Part shown: piece by piece, positions 14,601 through 22,454 of the stretch
Layout: every line of letters starts with the position of its first letter
Position numbering within the stretch: position 1 is the stretch's first letter
NCBI GenBank assembly: GCA_964649415.1
Contig: CAZYSK010000075.1
Location: 1 to 29,058 of the forward strand
Source: CAZYSK01 sp964649415
GTDB taxonomy: Bacteria > Chloroflexota > Anaerolineae > B4-G1
Direction: 5' to 3'
DNA: 29,058 nucleotides
Position numbers and translations under genes: made by a program
The notes under the pieces: model-generated
What the model was told of the DNA's origin: nothing
The model's database searches: none
What the model saw: the letters and a program-made list of their open reading frames with translations, nothing else

Positions 14601-16159
14601 ACTTGCCTGTGGAGCAGGGTCAACGGCTGAAGTATTTGTTCCGTGCGCTGGCCGTCGGACTGATGCTCGGCTGTCTTGCACTGTCGGTGGTGAGCCTGGT
14701 GGGTCTATTCCTGCCGGATTGGAACGGGGCGTATCTGGTGGTCGGGTGCGTGTTGGCGGCGCTGGAGGCCAGCTACTCGTACCGCCTCATCCAGGATGGG
14801 GATCTGCACGGCGCTGAAGAGTTGCGGTTCCGGGCCGTCGAGATCGTGATGTTCCTTATCCTGCTCAAGGTCGTTCGCTACGTGGGAAGAGGATGGGACT
14901 ACTTGCTGGCAGACGTCCAAACCTGGCCGCACGACGTGCGCAACCTTCTGGATATCGAGACGGTGGCTGCCTTCATCCTGGTTGTTCTCTCGTGGTGGAC
15001 GGTCACTCAAACCATCAACGACCTGGAGCGACTCGGCGAGCCCCCGGAGCGTGATCGCCACTACGCGCCCCCTAGGCAGAGCCTGGCGCGGCGCTATGTT
15101 TGGGGCGGAGGACTGCTGCTGATCCTCGCCGGTTTGAGCCGGGTCGGGATAGCTCAGTTGCTCAACCTGGAGCGCCCGCCGGTGCCGGGCTTGGTGCTCA
15201 ACGTCCTGGTCTACTTCCTGCTTGGGCTGGTCTTGATGGGGCAGGTTCAGTTCGATGTGCTTCGCGCTCAATGGCGGTCGAGGGGGATCAAGGTCGCCGG
15301 CAGATTGGCCGATCGCTGGGTGCGATACAGCCTGGTTCTCATCGGCCTGGCGGCGCTCATAGCACTCGTGCTGCCGACTGGTTACACGCTGGGGCTCCTG
15401 GGATTGGTCGGCGGGGCGCTGACCTTGGTGGGCAGTGTGCTCTGGCTGATCCTGGGACTGCTCATTGTCATTATCAGTCTCCCGCTCTTGTTGGTGCTCT
15501 ACCTGTTCTTCTTGCTCACTGGCGTCCGTCTCAGCTTGCCCCGGCTTCCCCTCCGGTGGCCACCGCCTGCGCAGGGAGCCGTCGGGCCGGCCGGCGCTGG
15601 AATGAGCTGGCTGGAGGTGCTGCGTTCGCTGTTCTTCTGGACCATGGTGGTGGGTATGGTGGTCTACGTGGTGCGCACGTATCTGCTTGACCATCCGGAG
15701 ATACTCAGGGCTCTGTCGACGTTTGGGCCGATCCGCGCGTTGGGTCGCTTCATGCGCGCTCTGTGGCGCCGCCTGCTGGGGCTGGCGCAGGTCGTTGGGG
15801 AACGGTTCCCGATTCGCTGGGTCTCGTCGCGGAGGAGGGATCGGGCGTCTGACGAGCCCTTGCGCCTGTTTCGGCTGAGCGGGCTGGCAGCTCGCGAGCG
15901 TGTCCTGTACTACTATCTGAGCATCCTGCGGCGCGCGGGGCGTCTGGGCTTCCGCCGCCGGCGTTCCCAGACGCCCGAGGAATACGACGCTATGCTGGGA
16001 CCATACCTGCCACACGCGCGGCAGGACATGGATGCGCTGACCCAGGCTTTCGTCGAGGCCCGCTACAGCCTGCACCCGGTCGGTCGGGACCGGGAGAGAC
16101 AGACGCGCACACGTTGGCAACGCGTCAAAGCCGCGCTACGACGGTTCAAACGCGGATGA
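14597..16159 (+). CDS. Multi-pass membrane protein with C-terminal DUF4129 domain
   Basis: 520 residues from a GTG at 14597 that overlaps the DUF58 stop. An upstream in-frame start at 14456 was rejected because it lies inside DUF58. About nine hydrophobic segments occupy residues 15-400, followed by a basic region and the DUF4129 segment (ERVLYYYLSILRRAG, then QTPEEYDAMLG, HARQDMDALTQAFVEARYS; about 430-505). In many bacteria this domain ends a transglutaminase-like membrane protein in MoxR-DUF58 operons. Here no transglutaminase Cys-His-Asp core is visible, so it appears to be the membrane part only. Its function is unknown; joint action with the MoxR pair is inferred from the operon. Confidence 0.8.
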   Translation: MNLPVEQGQRLKYLFRALAVGLMLGCLALSVVSLVGLFLPDWNGAYLVVGCVLAALEASYSYRLIQDGDLHGAEELRFRAVEIVMFLILLKVVRYVGRGWDYLLADVQTWPHDVRNLLDIETVAAFILVVLSWWTVTQTINDLERLGEPPERDRHYAPPRQSLARRYVWGGGLLLILAGLSRVGIAQLLNLERPPVPGLVLNVLVYFLLGLVLMGQVQFDVLRAQWRSRGIKVAGRLADRWVRYSLVLIGLAALIALVLPTGYTLGLLGLVGGALTLVGSVLWLILGLLIVIISLPLLLVLYLFFLLTGVRLSLPRLPLRWPPPAQGAVGPAGAGMSWLEVLRSLFFWTMVVGMVVYVVRTYLLDHPEILRALSTFGPIRALGRFMRALWRRLLGLAQVVGERFPIRWVSSRRRDRASDEPLRLFRLSGLAARERVLYYYLSILRRAGRLGFRRRRSQTPEEYDAMLGPYLPHARQDMDALTQAFVEARYSLHPVGRDRERQTRTRWQRVKAALRRFKRG

Positions 16160-16247
16160 CGCATGAGACCAGATTTTCCCGGGAGAGCCTGGTTTCTGCA
16201 TCTGAGCCACTCGAAACCCCGGATTCGCGAGCCAATGGGAGGTTGCA

Positions 16248-17489
16248 GTGACTGACAATACAGTATATCGCCTGATTACCCGTGCTGTCCATGCGGGCAG
16301 TTGCCCCCCTCAGCCGGACTACACGCCCACCGTCACCCCGATTCATCCCTCGGTCACATACCTATACGACCGGATGGAGGAACTCGACGCGGTGCTGGGC
16401 GGCGCGCGGGAGGGGTATGTCTACACCCGGTATGGCAATCCCACGCTAACCGCACTGGAGGAGGCCGTGGCTGTACTGGAGGAAGGGGCGACAGCGTTGG
16501 CGTTTGCATCCGGCATGGCGGCCATCCACGCTGCCCTGGTTGCCGCGACAGCGCGACAGGCTTCCCGCGGCGATCGAGGTAGTGGGGGGAGCGCGAGTCC
16601 GGCGGTGGTGGCCGCGCAGGATATCTATGGGACCACCCACGCGCTGCTTGATGGCCTCCTGCGCACTCAGGGTGTGCCCACGCGGTTCGTGGATGCGACC
16701 TGCGTGGACGCTGTGGACGTGGCATGTCGGGAACTGCGGCCCGCGGCCGTGATCGTTGAGACCATATCGAACCCGTTGCTCAAGATCGCCGACATCCCGG
16801 CCCTGGCTGAAGTGGCCCACCGGCATGGGGCTGCGCTGTTGGTCGACAGCACGTTCGCCACGCCTTGCCTGCTGCAGCCTCTGAATCTGGGGGCCGACGT
16901 GGTGATCCACAGCGCCACCAAGTATCTGGGTGGGCACGGGGACGTGCTGGGCGGCGTCGTGGTCACCTCAGATGCCTGGCGGACGGCACTGCACAGCGTG
17001 CTCAAACTCACCGGAGCGAATCTCGGCCCGCAGGAGGCCTGGATGGTGCTGCGGGGAATCAAGACGCTGCCGTTGCGCATGCGCCAGCACTGCGACAACG
17101 CACTGGCCGTAGCGCGTTGGTTGCAGGGACACCCCCGCGTCGGCCGTGTGTACTATCCGGGCCTGGCGTCTCATCCCCAGTACGAGCTGGCAGCCAGGCT
17201 CTTCAAGGGGCACGGGTACGGGGGGATGGTGTCGTTTGAGTTGACCGGAGCGGGACAGTCGGAGGTCTTCCGTTTCTTCGAGTCTCTGTGCCTGTGTCTC
17301 CCTGCGACGACGCTGGGAGACGTATGCACGCTCGTGCTCTACCCGGCCCATTCCTCCCACCGCGCGCTGACCCCCGAGGAGCGGGCACGCGTCGGCATCA
17401 GCGATGGGCTGGTGCGCGTCTCCGTGGGGATCGAGGCTGTGGCAGACATCATCGCCGACCTCGAACAGGCGCTTGAGACGCTTGGGTAG
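16248..17489 (+). CDS. Cys/Met-metabolism PLP-dependent trans-sulfuration enzyme
   Basis: Fold-type I PLP enzyme of the cystathionine gamma-synthase/gamma-lyase/methionine gamma-lyase group, 413 residues. Seen: YTRYGNPT (substrate and PLP contacts, 59-66), FASGMAAI, VDSTFATP with Asp200, the Schiff-base Lys225 in HSATKYLGGHGDVLGG and PAHSSHRALTPEERARVGI near the C-terminus. A short Gly/Ser-rich insertion (about 104-118) is unusual. The GTG start is supported by GGGAGG six bases upstream. It stands alone between the DUF4129 gene and a convergent methyltransferase. The exact reaction (MetB, MetC, CGL or MGL) cannot be read from the motifs alone. Confidence 0.9.
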   Translation: MTDNTVYRLITRAVHAGSCPPQPDYTPTVTPIHPSVTYLYDRMEELDAVLGGAREGYVYTRYGNPTLTALEEAVAVLEEGATALAFASGMAAIHAALVAATARQASRGDRGSGGSASPAVVAAQDIYGTTHALLDGLLRTQGVPTRFVDATCVDAVDVACRELRPAAVIVETISNPLLKIADIPALAEVAHRHGAALLVDSTFATPCLLQPLNLGADVVIHSATKYLGGHGDVLGGVVVTSDAWRTALHSVLKLTGANLGPQEAWMVLRGIKTLPLRMRQHCDNALAVARWLQGHPRVGRVYYPGLASHPQYELAARLFKGHGYGGMVSFELTGAGQSEVFRFFESLCLCLPATTLGDVCTLVLYPAHSSHRALTPEERARVGISDGLVRVSVGIEAVADIIADLEQALETLG

Positions 17490-17498
17490 ACGTCCCGG

Positions 17499-18695
17499 CT
17501 ACTTCTTCTGCATCACGAGGATACGCTCAAACTTGGTCGTCTTGGTCTTGCGCCTTGAGCGTCTTTCGTCTGGTATCCGGTCATCGTAGATAGTTTCGAC
17601 CACGAAGCCGTCCGCGGTCGCATCTGTGGCCAATTCGGCTAAAATCTCCGCGGTGCGTCGTGTTTTGCCATCTCGTTCGACGTCACCGAGTACGAGCACG
17701 CAGTAGCTGCCTGGCCTAAGAACGCGATACATCTCCTGCAGGCAAATCCTCATCTGGGGCAGATACGCTTTCCGGCTGGCGGTAAGCGTTTCATCGAGTT
17801 CCTTCCAGTCCTTGCACCCGAGGAACCACAGTCGCAGGCGGTTGTCGCGGGCGTAGTCCAGTGCTCCGAAGTAGGGAGGGCTCGAAATGATGGTGTCAAC
17901 CGTCTCATCCTCAATAGGAAGATCCATAGAGTTGACTTTCCACACCTCGTAGCGGCGCTGTTCCCAATCCACTGGCAGCATATGCCGACGGTACGCCCTC
18001 TTGACTTTGGCGACCAGGCGGGAGCGCAGGTCGCGATAGGCGTACATCTCCGGGAATTCGTCGGGAGGGTATTTCTTCTTGCGCAAGTAGGGAACAAGGT
18101 GGCTGGCGGGATAGGACAGAAAGCCCGGACGCACATGATGGAGAATACCCATCAGGCAGGCGGTCAGGAAGTAGTCCTCCTTTTGGTGCAGTGTACGGAC
18201 AGCCACCCAGACCTCACGCAACGTGTCAGGGTGAAAGAACTCACGTACCCATTCGGGAATCTCGGCCAGGTTGACTGAAGCTGCCTTGGATTCTGCGATA
18301 TCAGCTAGTTCCGTCGCTCTCTGGATAGCTGTGCTTCTGCTGCCCGGCGCCTCCAGCTTGCCCCGTGTGAGCACATATGCGTATGGGCTTAGGTCATTTG
18401 CCCAGGCGCACCGCCCAGCCAGTACGGCCTCCAGGGGGACCACGCCGGAACCGGAGAAAGGATCTAGCACTACATCTCCTGGCTCCGAGTACAGGTTCAC
18501 AAGTACTTGAGCCATGCCTGACTTCATCTTCCCCACATAGGGGGATAGCTGCTGCAATGTGCTTTCTCGGCCATTGAACGACCCGTGCCACAACCGTGCG
18601 TCAAGTTTGGTGATCACTTGCGTATCGTCAAACAGATACAGTTGACGGGCCTCTTTCATATTCTCAGGCAAGGCATTCACTCCCGTGGTCGCCAA
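17499..18695 (-). CDS. DNA methyltransferase (SPPY type, likely restriction-modification)
   Basis: S-adenosylmethionine-dependent amino-methyltransferase of 398 residues. Motif I is DPFSGSG (78-84), with LDPFSGSGVVPLEAVLAGR as the SAM pocket. The catalytic motif IV is SPPY (272-275). Motif I precedes motif IV by about 190 residues. SPPY is most often found in N4-cytosine enzymes, although N6-adenine activity cannot be excluded. The N-terminal segment LWHGSFNGRESTLQQLSPYVGKMK is also conserved in this group. It overlaps the upstream nuclease gene by 19 bases, a strong sign of a coupled restriction-modification pair. It converges on the PLP enzyme with nine bases between stops. The recognition site is unknown. 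Confidence 0.85.
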   Translation of the reverse strand: MATTGVNALPENMKEARQLYLFDDTQVITKLDARLWHGSFNGRESTLQQLSPYVGKMKSGMAQVLVNLYSEPGDVVLDPFSGSGVVPLEAVLAGRCAWANDLSPYAYVLTRGKLEAPGSRSTAIQRATELADIAESKAASVNLAEIPEWVREFFHPDTLREVWVAVRTLHQKEDYFLTACLMGILHHVRPGFLSYPASHLVPYLRKKKYPPDEFPEMYAYRDLRSRLVAKVKRAYRRHMLPVDWEQRRYEVWKVNSMDLPIEDETVDTIISSPPYFGALDYARDNRLRLWFLGCKDWKELDETLTASRKAYLPQMRICLQEMYRVLRPGSYCVLVLGDVERDGKTRRTAEILAELATDATADGFVVETIYDDRIPDERRSRRKTKTTKFERILVMQKK

Positions 18696-19549
18696 GAGCG
18701 GGACACGCTCTTGTCAACCAGTTCTCCCTGATGCCACACGCTAACTTCTCGTCGCAGCATCCCGTTCGCACGTTCGACGATCTTCACTTGGACTTCCCAT
18801 ACATGCCTGTCTTGTGCACTGGTATCTACACCAAAGAGCTCCAGAATCAACCGTGGCAGTCTCAGTTCATTCAGCTTGTGAACCGGTGGCTCGGGGTCGT
18901 CAGCCGAGGGAATCCGCTTCGGGAACAGGAATACGTCGGGGGCCGCCTCAAGTCCAATCCTATCCTCACGCCCTGGGTACTTGGGACAGGGCCGCGTAGC
19001 CGTGCCGCAGAGTATGTCCTTGAAGAACAGAACGTCAACCAGCTTGCCACGCCTCACCAGCTCGTTGGTGAGGCGATTGATGACAGAGTGCGCGCCGTGC
19101 GCCGGCTGGTTCACGATGGCACCATCGAGGTGGCACCACACACCGAATTCTTTGGACCACAGGGGGCGTTCGGATATGTTGATGCTGTTACCCTCGCCTC
19201 CCTTGACTTCGAGGGCGGCGAAGTAGTCCGGATCACGTGCGAGACTCACTGTGAAGTCATAGCGCGCCCTGCCGCTGCTTTGTTTGTAACCGGCGATTCT
19301 GTCGCGTTGCAGCAGGTTCTCCAGAACATCTCTCACTAGGCCCTCACGGCCCGCGGTTGAAGAGGCGATGAATGTTCCACGAATGCTCTCGACTGCTGAA
19401 CGAAAGACCAGGCCACTCTTGTAGTCTGCTGGCTGGATGGCATGCTCCAGTAGCACATCTGGGTGCAGTACGTCCATGTTGTTGAGCAGATCCACTGTGG
19501 GCTGCACCTGTCTGGTGATTCGTTCTTCGTGGGTGCAAGGGAGTATCAA
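18677..19549 (-). CDS. Putative type II restriction endonuclease (PD-ExK)
   Basis: 290 residues from a TTG at 19549 that has AAGGAG eight bases upstream and lies about 57 bases after the predicted transcription start. A longer in-frame ATG at 19702 was rejected because it precedes the promoter. The nuclease core is suggested by RYDFTVSL (Asp98) followed by FAALEVKGGEG with Glu114 and Lys116, the D-(x)n-ExK pattern of PD-(D/E)xK enzymes. No specific enzyme is recognised. The conserved-looking NQPAHGAHSVINRLTNE and FFKDILCG segments may help identify it. It overlaps the methyltransferase gene by 19 bases. Nuclease identity rests on motif plus neighbour. Confidence 0.65.
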   Translation of the reverse strand: MILPCTHEERITRQVQPTVDLLNNMDVLHPDVLLEHAIQPADYKSGLVFRSAVESIRGTFIASSTAGREGLVRDVLENLLQRDRIAGYKQSSGRARYDFTVSLARDPDYFAALEVKGGEGNSINISERPLWSKEFGVWCHLDGAIVNQPAHGAHSVINRLTNELVRRGKLVDVLFFKDILCGTATRPCPKYPGREDRIGLEAAPDVFLFPKRIPSADDPEPPVHKLNELRLPRLILELFGVDTSAQDRHVWEVQVKIVERANGMLRREVSVWHQGELVDKSVSRSWRPRE

Positions 19550-19612
19550 CCTCGTGGCTCCTTTCCTGCGATCGATTGCAGGTCTAGGCTTACCGGCAGC
19601 ATCTGTTTGTCC

Positions 19613-19641
19613 ATTATAGCCTGGCAGCGCTGTCCGCGCAA
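19613..19641 (-). promoter_or_regulatory. Promoter of the restriction-modification pair
   Basis: On the minus strand TTGCGC (19641-19636) and a consensus TATAAT (19618-19613) are 17 bp apart. It lies in the 143-base gap after the P-loop gene and gives the module its own transcript. Confidence 0.65.
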
Positions 19642-19692
19642 ACGGCGGGCTGGCGGGCATCCAGTATGGCTCTGTAAAGCTATTGGAGGAAC

Positions 19693-20067
19693 CTAGGCGC
19701 ACGCCAGGAAAGCCAAGACATCTGCGAGGACTTCTTGGGGACTCATTTCATCCGTGAGGATGGTGATGTCCGCGTGCTGTCGGGCGTGGCGCAGCCGGCG
19801 CGCCTGCTTAGCCCACCATTCTGCGCCTGCGTCTGTCGGGCGGCGCTGACGGCCAACTTCCCAGGAGACGTCCAGGTAGACGAGCAGGTCGGGTTTGGTG
19901 ATGCGCTGCCACATCGACGGCACGTACGAATGCTCCTGCAACACTTCGCGGGCGTTGTATCCCCGTTCCCGCAATGCCTGGACGAGCAGCGACTTCCCCG
20001 ATGCACACGGTCCGACCACGGCGATCAGCGGGCGTATGCCTCGTTTGGTCTGTTCACCGATTGGCAA
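19693..20067 (-). CDS. Small P-loop nucleoside/nucleotide-kinase-like protein
   Basis: 124 residues. A P-loop GPCASGKS (19-26) follows a hydrophobic strand (LIAVVG). A YLDVSWEVGRQRR segment resembles the lid region of dNK/AAA kinases, where basic residues contact phosphates. The C-terminus ITILTDEMSPQEVLADVLAFL looks like the end of a small nucleoside or sugar kinase. It is shorter than most kinases (about 180), so its activity is uncertain. The start is TTG at 20067 with AGGGAG upstream. It is the last gene of the yajC cluster, 40 bases after the channel-like gene. Confidence 0.65.
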   Translation of the reverse strand: MPIGEQTKRGIRPLIAVVGPCASGKSLLVQALRERGYNAREVLQEHSYVPSMWQRITKPDLLVYLDVSWEVGRQRRPTDAGAEWWAKQARRLRHARQHADITILTDEMSPQEVLADVLAFLACA

Positions 20068-20107
20068 GTTCTCCCTTGGGGAGCGGACACGCGGGCCACA
20101 CGTTGGT

Positions 20108-21250
20108 CTATATCGTCATCTCTTCTTCAGGTGTCTCGCACGGCCCTCCACTCAACGCGTGTAGACGTTTAAGCGCTTGTAGCGAGGCGAAGACCACCAG
20201 ACAGTCGCCGGCACGAAGAGTGACGTCTGGGGCCGGGTGTAAGTCTGTGTTCTCTGAGCGCTTGTGCAGGATGATGGACACGTCGATCTCTCTCTCCGCC
20301 TCCGTGATTGCGCGCCCTTCCAGGGCGGATCCCGGATGAACCGTTGCCCGCCCCACGTTCATGAGCGCATCGTCCACGTAGAACGAGTAGTCAATCTGGG
20401 CGCGCGTGGCAGCAGCGGCGAAGACCGGCGCGGCCAACGCCGAGGTGCTGAAAGCGGTGTGGATTTTGAATCCGTGCCGCACCTTCTCTGCCAGTTGCGA
20501 GTCGAACATGCGCATCACTACCTTGATTCTCGGGTTGATCTCCCGGGCTTCGAGCGCGACAGCCAGATTCGTCAGATCATCCTCGGTGCAGACGACGATG
20601 GCCGATGCTTCTTGTACGCGCGCCTGCTCCAGCATCTCCCGCTGCCGGGCATCGCCCAGCAATACCGGAACGTTCATCTGGCGGATGTCATCCATGAACG
20701 GGCCTTCAAGGTTGTGCTCGATACCGATGATGTCTTCCCCCAGCTGTAGCAGCACTTTCACCACCCGGTAGCCGATCCGGCCCAGGCCACAGACGACGAT
20801 GTGGTCACGATAGGTTGAGGCAACGGCCATTAGCCACGTCTCCTTTCGCCTGTCACGGTTGAGCAGCGCCGCGCCGAAGCGAAGGATGCCGTCTCCGACG
20901 AAGGCCAAGCCTGCGGCAGGGATGGCGAAGAACAGGATTCTAACCTCCGGAGGCGCTTTGTCAAACTCGACGAGGTCCGTCTGGAAGAAGATGAGCGTGA
21001 AGGCGGCGTAAAACGCTTCGAAGGGCTCAAGTTGCACCTCATCGAGTTCTCTGAGATCGGATACGGCTGAGGGGTCCGGGTACCGCACAGCAAAGGCCCA
21101 GGTGCCGATGCCCAGGATCAGCAGGAACAGGCCCAGAGTGAGGCCAAACTCGTGTATCAGCACCCGGATGTTGCGCCCCAAAGCCTGCGCGTTGCGCCGC
21201 ACAGTGCCCGTGGCACGGCGAGAAGCGTGGAGCCGCATCTTGCACCTCAC
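20108..21250 (-). CDS. Channel-like membrane protein with RCK (TrkA-N/TrkA-C) domains, filter missing
   Basis: 380 residues. It has two transmembrane helices (about 33-55 and 102-128) around a pore-loop-like segment, then a Rossmann RCK domain (HIVVCGLGRIGYRVV, 150-164; DARQREMLEQA) and a TrkA-C domain (about 285-370). The layout is that of a prokaryotic K+ channel subunit, but where TVGYGD should stand the sequence reads LIFFQTDLVEF, so a normal potassium filter is absent. It may be a divergent ion channel or an NAD-sensing membrane protein. The start is GTG at 21250 overlapping the phosphatase stop; an ATG four codons later is possible. It is in an operon with the phosphatase. Confidence 0.8.
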   Translation of the reverse strand: MRCKMRLHASRRATGTVRRNAQALGRNIRVLIHEFGLTLGLFLLILGIGTWAFAVRYPDPSAVSDLRELDEVQLEPFEAFYAAFTLIFFQTDLVEFDKAPPEVRILFFAIPAAGLAFVGDGILRFGAALLNRDRRKETWLMAVASTYRDHIVVCGLGRIGYRVVKVLLQLGEDIIGIEHNLEGPFMDDIRQMNVPVLLGDARQREMLEQARVQEASAIVVCTEDDLTNLAVALEAREINPRIKVVMRMFDSQLAEKVRHGFKIHTAFSTSALAAPVFAAAATRAQIDYSFYVDDALMNVGRATVHPGSALEGRAITEAEREIDVSIILHKRSENTDLHPAPDVTLRAGDCLVVFASLQALKRLHALSGGPCETPEEEMTI

Positions 21251-21951
21251 AGAGGGAGCTTGACCGCCAGGCGGCGCATGCCATCGTGCTCACGGTCCAG
21301 AATGCGCAGCACGAGCACGCTGATATCGTCACGAGGTCGCCCTTCTTCCAGCGCGAGCGCTTGCTTCAGCAGTCCGTCGGCTACCGCCTGGGCGCTCGCG
21401 TTGTCCCTCGCCGCCAACTCGCTCGCTGCGGCCGGGATGTCGAAGACGCAGCTTGATCGTGCTCCGGCCGTTTCCAGGCCATCCGTGTACGCCACGACCA
21501 TGGTCCCGGGCTCTATCGGCAGCTCGGTGATCTGTGGCTTGGTGCGACGCCGCACACCGATGGGCTCCGACGGGGTGTCAATGAGTTGAATCTCGCCGTC
21601 GGAAGGTATGACGATGATGGGACAGTGGCTGTTGCGTGAAAGCACCAACGTCCTTGACGTCAGGTCTACCGAGAGGATGTTGAGCGTCGCCGAAACCTTG
21701 CCACCCCTGTGGGTGTACAGGTAATCATGGGCTGCGCGCGCTGCTGCCCCATCGCGCACGCCCTCCGCTAACTCAGAGATCACCTTGCGGGCGACGAGGT
21801 TGCTGATGGCTTTGGCGGCCCGGCCGGAACGCTGACCGTCGGCGAGCACGAAAGAAAGGCCCCCGTGTGGGCGTTCGATCATCTCCAGCGTGTCCCCGCT
21901 TTCACTGCTTGCCCACTTGCCTGCTTTGGCGACCGCGACGTCGATCTCCAT
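21247..21951 (-). CDS. SpoIIE/PP2C-type serine phosphatase
   Basis: Stand-alone phosphatase domain of the SpoIIE/RsbU class, 234 residues, expected to dephosphorylate a Ser/Thr-phosphorylated regulator such as an anti-anti-sigma factor. Metal-binding acidic motifs are visible: FVLADGQRSGRAAKA (Asp38 region), VAYTDGLETAG (about 151-161) and RPRDDISVLVLR near the C-terminus. No PAS, GAF or receiver sensor domain is attached. It starts at 21951 with GAGG upstream, eight bases after yajC, and its stop overlaps the channel-like gene (GTGA). Its substrate is not identifiable; no STAS or RsbW gene is in the window. Confidence 0.85.
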   Translation of the reverse strand: MEIDVAVAKAGKWASSESGDTLEMIERPHGGLSFVLADGQRSGRAAKAISNLVARKVISELAEGVRDGAAARAAHDYLYTHRGGKVSATLNILSVDLTSRTLVLSRNSHCPIIVIPSDGEIQLIDTPSEPIGVRRRTKPQITELPIEPGTMVVAYTDGLETAGARSSCVFDIPAAASELAARDNASAQAVADGLLKQALALEEGRPRDDISVLVLRILDREHDGMRRLAVKLPL

Positions 21952-21959
21952 CTGTGCCT

Positions 21960-22250
21960 CTATTCGGCGGGTTGTTCGGGGTCGGATGCCTGTGTGAGCG
22001 TGTGGCCGATGGCGGTGAGTGTAACCTGTATCTCTACGCCGGGCGCAACTTCGACACGGGCGCGTTCTTCGTCGGCGTTCAGGGCCGTCAGCTTGCCGAC
22101 GATCCCGCCGACCGTCATGATCTCATCGCCTACGTGCAGCGACGACATCTGTTTCTGTCGCCGCCGTCGAGCCTGCCACTGAGGCAAGAACATGAGCACG
22201 CTCAGTAGGACGAGGCCGACGACCAAAATCGTGATCTGTTGATTGTCCAC
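21960..22250 (-). CDS. yajC: Preprotein translocase accessory subunit YajC
   Basis: Small single-pass inner-membrane protein associated with SecDF-YidC. It has 96 residues from a GTG at 22250 with AGGAG seven bases upstream. An in-frame ATG at 22289 is less likely because it has no ribosome site. The transmembrane helix ITILVVGLVLLSVLMFLPQW is followed by basic QARRRRQKQMSSL and the family motif VGDEIMTVGGIVGKLTAL. It is the first gene of a leftward operon and is divergent from the sensor kinase. secD/secF are not adjacent, as they often are elsewhere. Confidence 0.9.
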   Translation of the reverse strand: MDNQQITILVVGLVLLSVLMFLPQWQARRRRQKQMSSLHVGDEIMTVGGIVGKLTALNADEERARVEVAPGVEIQVTLTAIGHTLTQASDPEQPAE

Positions 22251-22277
22251 GTTTACGCTCCTATTGATGGGATGGAT

Positions 22278-22300
22278 AGCACTAGGCATCTGCTAGTGCT
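22278..22300. promoter_or_regulatory. Perfect 8-bp inverted repeat in yajC leader
   Basis: AGCACTAG, seven bases, CTAGTGCT. It lies between the yajC promoter and its start codon, so it could be an operator or an RNA hairpin. No known regulator site is recognised. Confidence 0.4.
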
Positions 22301-22369
22301 CGTGCAGCGGGTCAATGCAGCTAAAGAAGCACTGGCCATGCGTTGGCAAACTGCCGATATTCTGTTAGT

Positions 22370-22397
22370 ATTATACTTGGGTTGGCACTGAAAGCAA
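22370..22397 (-). promoter_or_regulatory. yajC operon promoter
   Basis: TTGCTT (22397-22392) and TATAAT (22375-22370) on the minus strand with 16-bp spacing. It overlaps back-to-back with the sensor-kinase promoter. Confidence 0.6.
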
Positions 22398-22400
22398 GTT

Positions 22401-22428
22401 TTGAGATATTCCAGTGGTGTGCTATAAT
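22401..22428 (+). promoter_or_regulatory. Sensor-kinase promoter
   Basis: TTGAGA (22401-22406) and TATAAT (22423-22428) with 16-bp spacing, about 27 bases before the ATG at 22455. Its -35 box is only four bases from that of the yajC promoter, so the two could compete or share a regulator. Confidence 0.6.
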
Positions 22429-22454
22429 CTTAGCGCTGTAGAAGGGGGATGTGT

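Noticed and set aside
14705..16120. 471-codon open frame antisense to the DUF4129 gene
   Set aside because: Low-complexity Gln/Arg/Pro/His composition without motifs; shadow of the plus-strand gene.
16160..16247. Leader of the Cys/Met enzyme examined for a SAM riboswitch or T-box
   Set aside because: Only 88 bases with a weak ACCAG/CTGGT pairing; none of the conserved riboswitch features is visible.
19550..19702. 51-codon N-terminal extension of the nuclease
   Set aside because: It would begin upstream of the TATAAT promoter; the TTG at 19549 has a good ribosome site after the promoter.
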